Below, piece after piece: positions 11,659 through 22,277 of a stretch of DNA of 64,000 nt. Origin of the DNA: Moniliella sp. 'wahieum'. Lineage: Eukaryota > Basidiomycota > Moniliellomycetes > Moniliellales > Moniliellaceae. The position numbers were made by a program, and so were the translations under genes. How positions within the stretch are numbered: the first letter of the stretch is position 1; the number at the start of each line of letters is the position of its first letter. Where the stretch lies: contig RSEE01000001.1 of assembly GCA_003971905.1 (NCBI GenBank), forward strand, positions 1,364,001-1,428,000, written 5' to 3'. Below the pieces are notes generated by a model. It was not told the DNA's origin, searched no databases, and saw only the letters and a program-made list of their open reading frames with translations.

Positions 11659-12459
11659 TCAACCGCCCAGGAAGCAACCACCGGGGTAGACGACAAGGCC
11701 ACGCCATGGTACGAGAGCAGTGCGTCCACCCCTTCCGCTGCCCGTGCCAGTCCACCACGCATATCGTTCCCAGGGCCAGGCGAGGGGGCTGCCTCCAGCC
11801 CCAGCCGCGCTCATGGCACCAAACTTGGATGTCTGCGTCGATCGCACAATACTTGCCCTCCGCGAGGCAACCGAGACAAAGCTTGGCCGAGGCAGAGTGT
11901 TGCCGGGCGCAAAGAGTGCATCCAGCTGCGCCTGGGTCGACGCCTCTATGCCCACTCTCGCACCTTGGCCACGTGCCACCTTCACCACTTCTGCCCAAGC
12001 CGCCGCCACAGCCTCCCACGCTTCCTCTTCCACCGCTGTGCCTTCAAACGGGTTGAGAACCACCTCGTCGGGATCGTACCCGGTCGCCGCCTTGTGAGCG
12101 TCGAGTGCCGAACGCACTGCCCCCCTCGCGTCGATTGACGGGGCAGCTCGCACAAACGCAGGAAAGCGTCAGACGTACACTAACCTGCAGCTCCTCCCGC
12201 GCAGGGTTGCCACATGACCCACACCCTTTCTTGGCCACGCCAGCCTCAGCGCCGAAGGGCAGGGCAGAAGTAGCGTCCCGTCCTCCCTCTCGGCCCACCG
12301 AGGCTCCTGCTTCTCATCCGAGTCCAATGACGTGGTAGAAGCAGAGCCCAGTGCGAACTGGATCGCTTCCTCCAACGCATCATCCAGCTTCATAGGGGCT
12401 GCACCTCGGACCAGGTCGAGCGTGTAAACCTCCAGTGCCTTGATGGGTTGGGAGGGCAT
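11659..12459 (-). CDS. Hypothetical conserved-looking protein
   Basis: Not recognised. ATG at 12459-12457 opens MPSQPIKALEVYTLDLVRGA, followed by an acidic helix (KLDDALEEAIQFAL). A later segment reads KKGCGSCGNPAREELQ, which has a CxxC pair, and ends at a plausible GTTAGT donor near 12185. The second exon (12153 downward) encodes a helical segment with DAHKAATGYDPDEVVLNPFE and EAWEAVAAAWAEVVKVARG. It looks like a folded globular protein rather than low complexity. At least one frame slip lies near 12280. The 3' end is uncertain and may reach about 11490. Confidence 0.5.
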
Positions 12460-12904
12460 GGTGACTAGAGTAGATGGTAGTGGTGAGCGGCCCATCAGGT
12501 CAGCTGCTACAGTGCTGAGGCTCAGCTCCGAGGCCCACAAAAGAGGGCTCAGTCAAATTCCGCTCCCTACCACCTTCCGCCGCAAGCTACCTCACGTCAC
12601 AGCGCCTCGGCCTCTGATGCGAGAAGGCGAGGGAGTCCTGGACAGACTCTGAGTGAGAAGGTTCACTGCCAGGATCTATACTGCGGCTAATAACCGCAAT
12701 GGAGGCTGTCAGCCGCGGGGCCCCGGAGGGCAGTGTGAAACCTCCACAACTAAGGACTCAGTGAGTACTCACTAGCACTGAGGGCCTCCCGTACTCACGC
12801 GCCACGTCGACTGGCCGTAGCTTCCAGCTTGGTGACATTGTTGTTGAAATGATTGTAGGAGCTTTCGTAATGGAAGGCAGAAGGACAAGTCGCGCTGGAG
12901 GCGG

Positions 12905-12930
12905 TTAAACGTTAAACGTTAAACGTTGAA
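12905..12930. repeat. GTTAAAC tandem repeat
   Basis: Three exact copies of GTTAAAC and one GTTGAA variant in tandem. It is related in sequence to the other TTGAAC/GTTAAAC islands in this window. Confidence 0.75.
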
Positions 12931-12975
12931 GCAAGGTAGGGTGCTCTTCTGACGTAATCATGGCATCGCGACGGG

Positions 12976-12981
12976 ACGCGT
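12976..12981. promoter_or_regulatory. Possible MCB box upstream of UNG
   Basis: ACGCGT, with two GACGCGA near-matches within 35 bp, about 145 bp upstream of the UNG start. One copy alone would not be significant. It fits the known MBF-type control of DNA repair genes in yeasts. Confidence 0.35.
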
Positions 12982-13123
12982 GACGCGAATCGACGTGACG
13001 CGAACAGAAAATGCCAGCGAACGCACTCGACCCTGCTGCACCACGCCGGGTTGAATACTGGGTTCTAGATCGCCATCTCTTCGACTTTGGTTCGCCCTCG
13101 TCGTGACAACAAGCTCGCCTGAC

Positions 13124-14568
13124 ATGCCCGCCACAATCAAGAAAGTGGAAGTCAGTTCTGATGCGGATCTGAAAACGGTTTCCCAAGCCTCCCCGCCGTG
13201 CCGGACGCCCTGGCGCTCGAGCGGCAGACGATGGGTCCACCTTGGCTCGAACGCCTGGACACTGCACTGCACCACTCCTCCTTTGCCAATCTCAAGGCCT
13301 TCCTTGCATCCGAAGCCAAAGGAGGCAAAACCGTTTTTCCGCCCGAGAAGGACATCTACGCCTGGTCCCGGTACCCCTCAGGGGGGCCGCGGGCCGTGAG
13401 GGTGGTAGTGGTAGGACAGGATCCATACCATGGTCCTGGTCAGGCTTGCGGGCTCTCATTCAGCGTCGGTCCTGGGATTGCCATTCCCCCAGCCTACGGA
13501 ACATTTACAAGGAGATTGCTGCCGAGTACCCCTCTAGTGGCTCGCATGTCTCCCCCACATCTGCTCATGCTGGTCGTTTGGAGCAGCAAGGCTTTACCGC
13601 CCCATCGCATGGTTCGTTGTTGGGTGGGCGGAACAAGGTTACTGCTTCTCAATGCGTGTCTTGTATGTCTTTTCCCCTCCGATCTTGGCTAGAGTACGAA
13701 GGTTGACCTTGTCATGATGACTGTCTTTACCAGACCGTTCGCGCGCCACCAAGCTGGTTCGCACACCAAGCAAGGCTGGGAACCCTTTACCCGCACCATC
13801 CTTGAGGTCCTGGCCGAGGAGGCCAAGAATGCTCACCCGCCATCGGGATGGCAACTGCTCCTGCACCCCCGCGATGCAGCAAGTTGTACCCATTCCTGAG
13901 CCAGCCTCGGCGCCGCAGGCCCCACGACCCAAGTCAACGCCTGGAAAAGGGAAGCGGCAACCCCCCTCCGGACCTCACACACCATCGACATGTTTGCTCG
14001 CGCCAAGCGGCCCAAGGTAACCCCAGATTCCCCTGCCCCTCCGCCTACTCTACCGATGCGAATTCCCACCAGGTGAAACGGATGGACCTCCTCCCCTCCC
14101 TGTCGCGCCAAGCGCCCCTGCTGAACGTCACGCCACTCTTCTTCCCCGTCCGCGAACAAGGGGGAGATGATAAGCAGGGGGAAACGGTGACCAGGGAAAC
14201 GAGGAAAGCGTAACGGATGTCTGTCGTGCATCGTCTTTCTCGCTTGGGGAGCTCAAGCAAGCAAGATTTTGGCCGATGCGGGCATAACAGATGTACGTGC
14301 CACACCCCGCGCGTGATGCTTTTCTTTGCCTTTGGCGGCAAGAGGCGGCAAAGATGGAACCTAACCTTGTGTCGTCTCTCCTGCCCTGCTATACCCTATA
14401 CCCCTCACAGAACACACCCAACACTTATTCTCGCCCCCCACCTCCCCCCTCTCTGCCCACCGCGGCTTCTTTAACAACCAGCATTTCCGTCGAACCAACG
14501 AATTCCTCGTCTCGCGGTATGGCCCCCAGGGCGCGATCGACTGGGGCTACCTCCCTGAGCCTGTATAA
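13124..14568 (+). CDS. UNG1: Uracil-DNA glycosylase (family 1)
   Basis: Removes uracil from DNA at the start of base excision repair. Chosen start is ATG 13124 (MPATIKKVEVSSDADLK). Motifs in order: PPWLERLDTALHHSSF, the catalytic loop GQDPYHGPGQACGLSFSV with its Asp (13400s), SLRNIYKEIAAEYP, LLLLNACL, TVR...HQAGSHTKQGWEPFT, IVFLAWGAQASKILADAGIT, then SPLSAHRGFF, NNQHFRRTNEFL, ending IDWGYLPEPV. Introns: 13663-13733 (GTATGT...CCAG) and probably 14293-14410 (GTACGT...ACAG). Frame slips occur at about 13178, 13486-13490, 13630, 13645, 14235 and 14450. Between the GWEPFT helix and the IVFLAWG motif there is an unusual low-complexity insertion of about 120 residues (13850-14225) with FARAKRPKV, a possible nuclear signal. 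Identity is firm; exact exon ends inside the insertion are not. Confidence 0.9.
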
Positions 14569-15770
14569 AGCACAAAAACGATGGTATCTCAATTCTTTAT
14601 TTTTCTTCTCTTCGTACACTTGGCCTTTCTCCTCCCTACAGTTTTTCGCGAGCCTCCCAGCGGATCTACCCCCACAAACACCTTGACCATCCGCTCACTG
14701 CTGCTATCCCCAGTGGTTCGCTGTTCAGCCCGACTTGTTCCCAACGCATCCGTGATGACATGGATCGGTTCGGCTGGTCGAGTTTTCTGTCTCGCAGACC
14801 AAAACGCACTCGGCTGAGCCTCAGTGCAGTATCGCCTCCCAAATGCAATCTCACGGCGAATTTCCCACAAAACGGTACCCTTCCCCAGAGGTGTTTTCTC
14901 CAAGCCGAGCGAAAAGTCACATCTCGTGCTTCCGGTCTTCTGGCTCAATAACCGATCGAGCGGGTGTAAATTTGTAAGAGGCAATGCGGATATCCGTTAG
15001 TTCGGTGTGGTTGCCTGCGTGCAAAGGGCTCTGCAAGGGCTGCAGCACAGCCCCGCCTCAAGAGATGGATCAGAAGCGTAACGATGCGTAGCTCGTTCAA
15101 ATTTGTTGAAAAAAGGAGGGGCCCAGCCGGTAACGTTCCTCCTCCGTTGCCGCATGCCTGTGCGGCGGAAGGTGGGGTGAAAGAAAGTCTTACTTAAGTG
15201 AAAGCGCTACCTGGAGAGCTCTGAGACCGATCTTCGGTAGCTGCGGTGTGCGTGTAACGTGATACATATTATCTTCCTATTACGTAAGGATGCGGGGACT
15301 CGAGGGTCTGCAGCCACAGACGAAATATATGATGAACGCAGGAAGCAACTGTCCATCCCATTGGCAAAAGGGAAAAGAGAAACTAGTACATGTGCTGGAC
15401 ATCATCCTCAGAGTGCAGACAACGGCCCGCGCAAAACAGGTAGGAGAGGATGCCAAGAAGGTAGTGATATAGACATCCGTAAAAAACACAGATGAAGAGG
15501 ACAAGATGTGAAATGGATACAGAGGCCAATAAGTGTCCAGCGGTGCTCCCAAACAAATGAGAAGAGATGTAAAGGGTACCACGATGATCCTCCGGCAAAA
15601 TGGAACCAAGTAGCGTATGTTCTCAATCTGGCGCGGAAAAAAGTACAAATGGGGGGGTAGCGAGTCGTGCAATTCCGTGTGGGCAAACGTGTTCTTCTTA
15701 GTACCCAGCGCATCAGGTGCGAGAGAAATGAGGGCAGAGGGGGCGTCTTACGTGCAGTGGACACGGAGAA
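14569..15770. other. Intergenic region between converging UNG and bZIP genes
   Basis: No gene seen. Both flanking genes end here. The sequence holds UTR-like AT-richer stretches but no domain in any frame. Confidence 0.5.
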
Positions 15771-16913
15771 TTAGAGGGAAAAGACGGGGTACATGGGGAA
15801 CGGCCTATTCGACTCCCCTGGCCGTTCTCCGGCCACTAAGGTGGAACGGAAGGGAGGAGGTTCAGAGGGTGCAGTAGACGAGGGCACAAAGGCGGCTTTG
15901 CCCACGGTCGCCTCAGATCGTGTGGGAAGGAGGCTAAGTCCCTGTCCCACTTGACCTGGCTGAGACGGGGCCCCATTCTCAACCTTGACCACACTCGGAG
16001 GAGCGCCCTGCAGCTCAATAGGGACGCCGTTTTGTACCACGAACGGACTGGGCGGGAAAATGGACCTTCTTGGAACGACAAGGCCCGGCTGGTACGGAGG
16101 ACAGGAACATGGTCCGGACCGCACAAAGAAACCGAGGCATCACACAGCGACGAACTCCGACCACGACGTGCCCCCCCGCCGGAGAGGGCTCATCCAACAT
16201 GACATGCGGCCGGGTTGGAAGGGGTTCGCCCAGTGGAGTATAGGTCGTTCCTGGTGGTGATGGAAAGGGCGATTTGGCTTGTTCGGTTGAGTATGGTGGG
16301 ACGAAGGACCCAATGTGTTGGACGCGACCATGCTCGCAAAAGGAGGTTCTCTTGGCGGAGATTGCCCAGCATGATGGACAAGGATTCGTTGCGCTCCAAA
16401 AGCACACTCTCACTTGACTGCATAGTGGTCAACATGCACTCTAGCTACCAAACCGCACAGTGAAGAGTACACAAATGAATCAGCCTCTGCACACTTCTTG
16501 ACAACTTCCACACACATGACCACACAGAAGGATAAGATTGACCAAGGGGGACGTACATCCGAGATCCGCGTTTCTTTGCGTCGGCGCAGAGCACGCTGAG
16601 CATTCCGGTTTTGCTCGCGACGGCGAGATGCACGTTCTTCCCGAGAAAGCTTGGCGCCATTATGGTGCAGGTTATTATGAGGTGCCCCAACGGATTGCTT
16701 TGGCTCAGCTGCCTGTCCTGCGTCCGAGTGAGGTGAAGCACTGTCGGAGCTGCTGTTGCCAGAGTTGACCTGGAGGGGAGATGGATATGTTGGTTGGGCC
16801 ATGGCATGGCGCTGGTCTTGGTGCGACATGGGGGGCGCAAGCGCCTCGTCGCAAACTGGAAATGGTAGCGGTAGCGAGGTACTGAAAAATGGGATGGTGT
16901 CGGTGTTGTTCAT
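15771..16913 (-). CDS. YAP/AP-1-like bZIP transcription factor
   Basis: Sequence-specific DNA-binding dimer. ATG at 16913 (MNNTDTIPFFSTSLPLPFPV) opens a short Ser/Pro-rich leader. The basic region reads REQNRNAQRALRRRKE, close to the fungal YAP signature NxxAQRxFRxRKE. Exon 1 ends at 16557, just before a GTACGT donor. The acceptor GGTAG ends at 16445. Joining at 16444 gives RISDLECMLTTM and then LERNESLSIMLGNLRQENLL, a leucine zipper in phase. The C-terminal part continues with one or more frame slips (near 16140) into a Pro/Val-rich tail that stops at 15771. No YAP1-type cysteine-rich domain is evident. The target genes cannot be told. Confidence 0.8.
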
Positions 16914-18126
16914 AATAGCCCTAAGATTTTGCAACCGAAAGACTCGGTTGATGAGCCAGGGGTGGGCCGGGGGTAACAAAAGCTAGGTGCACAGGAGGAA
17001 TGGACGAGGTCTGCGTATGGGGCACACGAAGGCTGCGATGACGGTAAGAATGTGACACAGCTGACTCAAGGCAGGCGCGTCGTGGTGGGAGGAGGTGGGC
17101 CAAAGAAACGGAAGACAAAATGAGGGTGCTGCACTTTTATACGGACGATGTTTATTGGCAATATCATGACAGAGCAAGCGGCTGGATGACAGTTATGACT
17201 GTTCGTTGCACAGTCCGTCACTCGGGCAGCCAACACAAGTATCACAGCGTACTAACCGGCGATTAATCGGTCGAAGTTCGCTGACGCCCACACAGGGTGC
17301 AGGAAAGCCCCAATTTTCTAAAGGAGCCCCTATACCCTTTTAACAGCCTTAACGCTCGTATATCTCCTCTCTATGAGATATATACGTCTGTGTGCGTAGC
17401 GCGACGACGAAGCACCCGCGTCTATTACCCACTCCGCTAGCAGCGTAACCAGAGGTTGGGCGCAAAGGAGAGGGGTGTTATTTTAACCTGCGCCTATGAA
17501 GCTGCTAAAAGGGACCCAGATGGGATGGACCCCTGGGATCCCGATGGCTTGCACACGTCTCTCTCCCCCCAGCAAAGGGTCAAGACCCAAGTAAAGGTGC
17601 GGTACGCCGCCCGCACGCTCAAGTACATACCTGGAAGCAGAACTGCTGACGGCCAACGGAAGAAGGGGTCCCGTTCTGAGTGCAGGCGCCCATGGTTGAT
17701 GGTGTGGCGACGAAGATATACGTGGCGCAAAAGGAAGGGGCAAGTGCGTGGGGTTGTGCAAAGGGGTCAGATCTCCGATCTCAGAGCGAACCACAATGAA
17801 GTGCCCTATTGGCCCTTGAAGCTAGACGCTTAACGCTTAACGCTTGAGCTCCCGCCGGGATTAAAAGCAGAGCGCTAGGAGGGGGGGTAGATTAGTGGTA
17901 GGGTCTCAAGCGGGAAGGGTACAAGGGTGCAAGGGTGCTATAAGGGGGTGACCGGGACCACTGACCAGTGAAGGGCCATTGCATCACAAGAGGAAGGGCG
18001 CGGCTGGGGGTACGGAAGTGTACGGAGGGCGGAGAGACAGGGTGTAAAGGGGTGTTACAGAAAGGATCCGGTGCTCTGGGTCGGGGGCGCGAGTGTGGCG
18101 CGACGTGTGTGGCGAGTGGGATTATC

Positions 18127-18177
18127 CATCTGTGCATCTGTCCCTCTGTCCATCTGTCCGTCTGTCAATATGTCAAT
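18127..18177. repeat. CATCTGTC-type tandem repeat
   Basis: Six imperfect copies of an 8-bp unit (CATCTGTG, CATCTGTC, CCTCTGTC, CGTCTGTC and TATGTCAA variants) in tandem. Confidence 0.75.
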
Positions 18178-18708
18178 GAGTGTTTTGTGTGCCACATGCA
18201 TGTCACCCTGTCAGCGTGCGCCGGCGCTAGGGCTGCCCGGTCCACATGCTGACTATCTACCTCGGTGGCTCAGATACGTACTCCTCACGCAGGCGCCACG
18301 CGTCAGGAGGAGTGCTACGTCCAGAGGACACGTTGGGCGTAAGCCGACCGTTGCGCGTTACGGGTTACGCGTTAGACCCTGCTAGATCTTGAGCCCGAGG
18401 CCGGACCGTGAGACCGGCCGCTCGGCACGAAAGCTCGATCCTAAAGCTCCGGTTGGGATGGCCTGTGCAGGGACGAGGAGGCTACCGCCACAGACTGCCG
18501 CGCCTGAGCCCGTACTGAGCGCATATATAACTGCGCCTGCAACGGATTGGCAAAACGCGTGATAAAGGATTCCGCAGTGTACCGCACCCAGCCACACCAG
18601 TGGCACAGACCACACCAGCCCCAGGCCGCACCAAGCCGCACCAGGCCCCAGGCTGGTGGCTCGGAGAATTGAAAGCAAAGCGCAGCAGACATGTCTCGCT
18701 TGCCCAGA

Positions 18709-18737
18709 CTGTCACATGTGACATGTGACATGTGACA
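18709..18737. repeat. ACATGTGAC palindromic tandem repeat
   Basis: Three copies of the 9-bp unit GTCACATGT/ACATGTGAC overlap to form nested palindromes around ACATGT. Single copies of TGACATGTGA or GTCACATGT recur at about 18966, 26835, 31830-31860 and 47583. Confidence 0.75.
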
Positions 18738-19654
18738 GCGGCAGAAGAAGCTAACGCGCTCGTTCGCGTCACGCGTCGCGCGGGCACCTGTCAGCGCTGT
18801 CAGCATGTCTGCGTTGTCTGCCTGGTAGATCTCAGATTGTAGAGGAGCGCGCCTCCGCTCTGTGTAGCGCTTGTGCTCAGCGCCTCCGCTCCGCCGCTCA
18901 GCCGCTCAGCCCCTGAGAGCGAGAGATCTTGGACCCATCCACATGACGCGGACGATGTGACGCGTTGACATGTGACATGCTCAAAACTCGCCTTTTTCAA
19001 ATGTCTGTTCGATGACCTATGTAAACGTGTTTTGCTCTAATTAAATGTCCTTTTGAAAGCATGGAAGGGTCGGTTGAAATTTGAACGTTGCCGCGACTAG
19101 CTGTGGTGCTGACGCGCTTGACGGGGTCGAGGCGGGTGTGATGACACACACCATCGATGCCTTGATGGTGGGCACGCGGATGGACTTTGAGAATGCAGTT
19201 GTTTTGGCATTGGGCATGTTGGGCATGTCTCGTATGCACGGCCAACGATCAACGTATACCACATGGCAGATACCAACGCGGTCATCGAACATCGAGGTCA
19301 TCGACAATTTAAAGGCTTTTGAAAAGTTTTGGCCGCCGGGCACACACCAAAGCACACCTTGTTTGCTGGAGACGCTGGACGTTGATCGACGGACGAAGCT
19401 GAGCAGGGCATCAGTGCACATGGAGGAACAACTGTTATACGGTGACTATTCCAGAAAATGCTTATTCGCCAGTACAAAACATATGTTGTACACTACAGTA
19501 GGGACTTACCGGAGGGTCGCCGCTTGCTGGTTGCTCTATCATCTTTTCAGCATTTCATCGGATCGCGACCGCCAGTGGTAGTTAGATATATTATTTGGCC
19601 AATATTTCCTCTTCTACTACAACTCTTGATCTCGGTGTTCCCGTTTTCCCTCTC

Positions 19655-19709
19655 GGTTAAGGCTTAACCGGCTCAAACGGCTTAACCGGCTCAACCGGCT
19701 TAACCGTTA
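19655..19709. repeat. GGCTTAACCGGCTCAA tandem repeat
   Basis: A 16-bp unit made of GGCTTAACC and GGCTCAA(A/C)C halves is repeated about two and a half times, with a flanking GGTTAAGG inverted copy. Confidence 0.8.
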
Positions 19710-20171
19710 TAGGTAACGCCCGTCTAGCCCATTATGTACACACTCTCACCATTACATCGCCTCCCACAACTTCTTGGACGCACTCGTTGACTTGGCTATG
19801 ATCCACTATCGATCATGTTCAACCTAACATGTAACATGCAGTACTGAAGAGACTTGCGGCCATATGACTCATGGGAACGAGATTTACTAACAGGATGTAT
19901 ATGAACTCACAGAAAACATAATCATTCTCCTCTCAATTGTTTCCATTGCTCAACAGTGATTGATCAACTGCATTTGGTACATTGGACTGGACTGGAAGGG
20001 GTACAGTGGTAACTTATACGAGCTGCATGATGGACATAACACCGTGGCGCGATACGCGCTTCACATGATTCGCATGCCTCGAAATGATTCATGTCACTTT
20101 GTCGACCCCACTCCCATCCGCACTAACCGGGATAGGGTCAACCGGATGCCCCTGCATTTTCCCTGCCCTGC

Positions 20172-21790
20172 TCAGGCCTTCGGCACAAACTCAGCCAAAT
20201 CACCGCCTTTGCCTTTATGCTTCTTGAGCTGTGCGGCCCATGGGGGGTATGCGGCGTACTGGTCCACGAGGCGTGCGAGCTCGGCCCGCTGTCGCACCAA
20301 GTTCGACGGTACATCGTGGTAGGTGCCGGTAAACAAGGTGGCAAGGGCCGGACGGTCTTTCTTTTCAGCTTTGGTCATCGCGGCAATCACCTGAGCACGG
20401 TACGCCTTGGTCGTTCGTTTTTGTTCTTCTTCCGACCACCATCCGCGGGCGGTGAGAAAGTGACGCATCCGGTCTAGTGGGTTGTCCAGTCGCTTCCAGT
20501 CTTCGACAGATTGCTTGGGACGGTACGCACTCGAGTCGTCCGAGGTAGAGTGATGACCCACTCGGTAACTCATCAGCTCCAGCAAAACCGGAACATGGCG
20601 CGTCAGAGCTACCTCTCGTGCCGCCTTGACCGCCATCCTTGTTGCCAACACATCGTTCCCGTCTACGCGCAACGTCGGCATGCCATACCCGGCGCCCCGA
20701 CTGGCAATCCCGTCCCCGGCGTATTGCTGCGTGGAAGGGGTGGAGATGGCGAATCCATTGTTGCGCACAATGAACCTGTCGGACGAAAAATGGACAGGTC
20801 AGTACCCAGTGCCACTACATAGTAGATACGGAGCCAACGGTCCAGCATTGCGAGAGAAGAACACGTACAGAACTGGGCTCTTGGTCGTAGCAGCAATGTT
20901 AAAACCCGCATGGGCATCTCCCTCACTGGCTGCGCCTTCGCCAAAAAACAAGCCGCCACATTACCCTCCCTCCCCTTGGTTCGCTTCAAGGCAAATGCCG
21001 CCCAGCAGCCTGTGGGATCTGCGTGGCAAGCGGGGACGAGACAGTGTGGAAGTGATGTTCCTTCGAGCCAAAGTGGACCGGCATCTGTCGGCCGGCGCAG
21101 CGATCGTCGTGCGCGCCAAACACTTGACTCATATAGTCGTCCAGCGGGAATCCACGCCAGAGCAAAATGCCACTCTCACGGTACTGCGTAAAGACTTCGT
21201 CTTTGCTATTCAACCCCCGCCGCACCGACAACCGCCCCTTCTTCTCCATGCGAGGTCATCATAAACGAAATCCGGCCTTGACGTTGTGCATTGTACAGGA
21301 TATCGTCCAACGTTGGTAGCAAAAGCATTAGTTTGTACATTTCCACCGCTTCCTCTTGGCTCAGCTAGGGAAGAAGAGGCACTCGGTGGGTAAGCAAAGG
21401 AAGACGAACACGGCGGTAGGGCCGAAGGACAAGGCGTACCTCGAGTGTCTCCTCCGTCACGTTGGGCATGAGGCGGCCATGCATGTCGGTCAAGCGGAAG
21501 GTGGGGATTGCGCCGGCGCCACTGGCGGCGGGTTTGCTGGGGTCGATCCAACAGTCGTTGATGCTGGAAAGAAAGAGTGAGCCGGGGTAGCCGGGCACAT
21601 GGGCTGGTGGCTCCACGCTCACCGCCCGGTGGACGCGGGAGCACGTAGAGAGCGTGCGGGACGCGACGGCCCCCGAGCCGCGCCAAAGGCTAGGAAGATA
21701 GGATGGACAATAAGGGAGGCAGACTGGCATGAGGGCGAAGCGGAGGGAAGGCGGTGGTGGAGCGAGTGCGAGAGGCGAGGCGAGCGGCAT
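20172..21790 (-). CDS. BCKDHA: 2-oxoisovalerate dehydrogenase E1 alpha, mitochondrial
   Basis: Thiamine-diphosphate-dependent E1 alpha subunit of the branched-chain 2-oxo acid dehydrogenase complex (valine, leucine, isoleucine breakdown). ATG at 21790 opens an Arg/Ser-rich leader ([15 protein letters not shown]) that suits mitochondrial import. Exons: 21790-21440, 21364-20869, 20775-20172; introns 21439-21365 (GTACGC...CTAG) and 20868-20776 (GTACGT...ACAG). Motifs: [43 protein letters not shown], the ThDP motif [16 protein letters not shown]...NNGFAIST, and the phosphorylation loop [16 protein letters not shown]. Frame slips lie at 21214-21218 (C run), 20998-21003 and 20943-20948 (A run on plus). 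The length matches the family. Identification is secure. Confidence 0.95.
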
Positions 21791-22277
21791 TGAGGCTGAA
21801 GATTGATGTGCTGCTGGCGGCCGATTCGGTTATCATTTGTTGGGGTGGCCGCAGCAGCCATCGTGGAGCCCCGCGTCCAAGCGGCTATCCTCGGCAACAG
21901 CCAGGCTGGGGGAGCACATCCAGTCACAGTGGCGCCATGCCACGCCGCAGCTGCTCCGAAACACGATAGTCGCCCAAAGGAAGAGGCCCATGATGGCTCC
22001 CACTGGCCCTGTGTCTCTTGCGTGCTGTTTCCGACGCCCTTGAATGTGATGGAGCAGTATGCCCGCAAGCTTGTGTGCGCCACTTATCCCCCCCAATCGC
22101 CATGGCCATTCCCATTCCCATTCATCCTCATCGATCATCCCCGTTCCCCACCCTCGTCCTCGCCATGACCTAGTGCCTATTACCTCACCATCCCACTTAC
22201 CCACTGCGGCAAGACACGGCAATCGCCCATTTAATTATGATGGTTGATGATGGGGACCGCAGAAGACCAGGAAAAGG
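21791..22277. other. Intergenic region
   Basis: Lies between the BCKDHA start and the uncertain 3' end of RecQ. No gene seen; a CATT/CATC-rich stretch sits at 22100-22150. Confidence 0.4.

Larger units (their letters stand above)
12460..13123. other. Divergent promoter region before UNG
   Basis: Lies between the start of the unknown minus-strand gene and UNG. It holds a GTTAAAC repeat (12905-12930) and an ACGCGT box at 12976. No gene seen. Confidence 0.5.
16914..20171. other. Long non-coding region with short repeats
   Basis: About 3.2 kb without a convincing gene. It is AT-richer at 17130-17400 and 19000-20150. It holds repeats at 17829-17850 (CGCTTAA), 18127-18177, 18709-18737 and 19655-19709, and a TATATAACT-like site near 18525. 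An open frame at 19081-19581 (+) of 166 codons has no recognisable feature and is not supported as a gene. Confidence 0.4.

Noticed and set aside
13486..13491. Programmed ribosomal frameshift in UNG at the C run
   Set aside because: The same kind of gap is seen in unrelated genes across the window, so a common sequencing cause is simpler.
19081..19581. 166-codon plus-strand frame in the long non-coding region
   Set aside because: No domain, no splice context, and a frame of similar length opens on the other strand.
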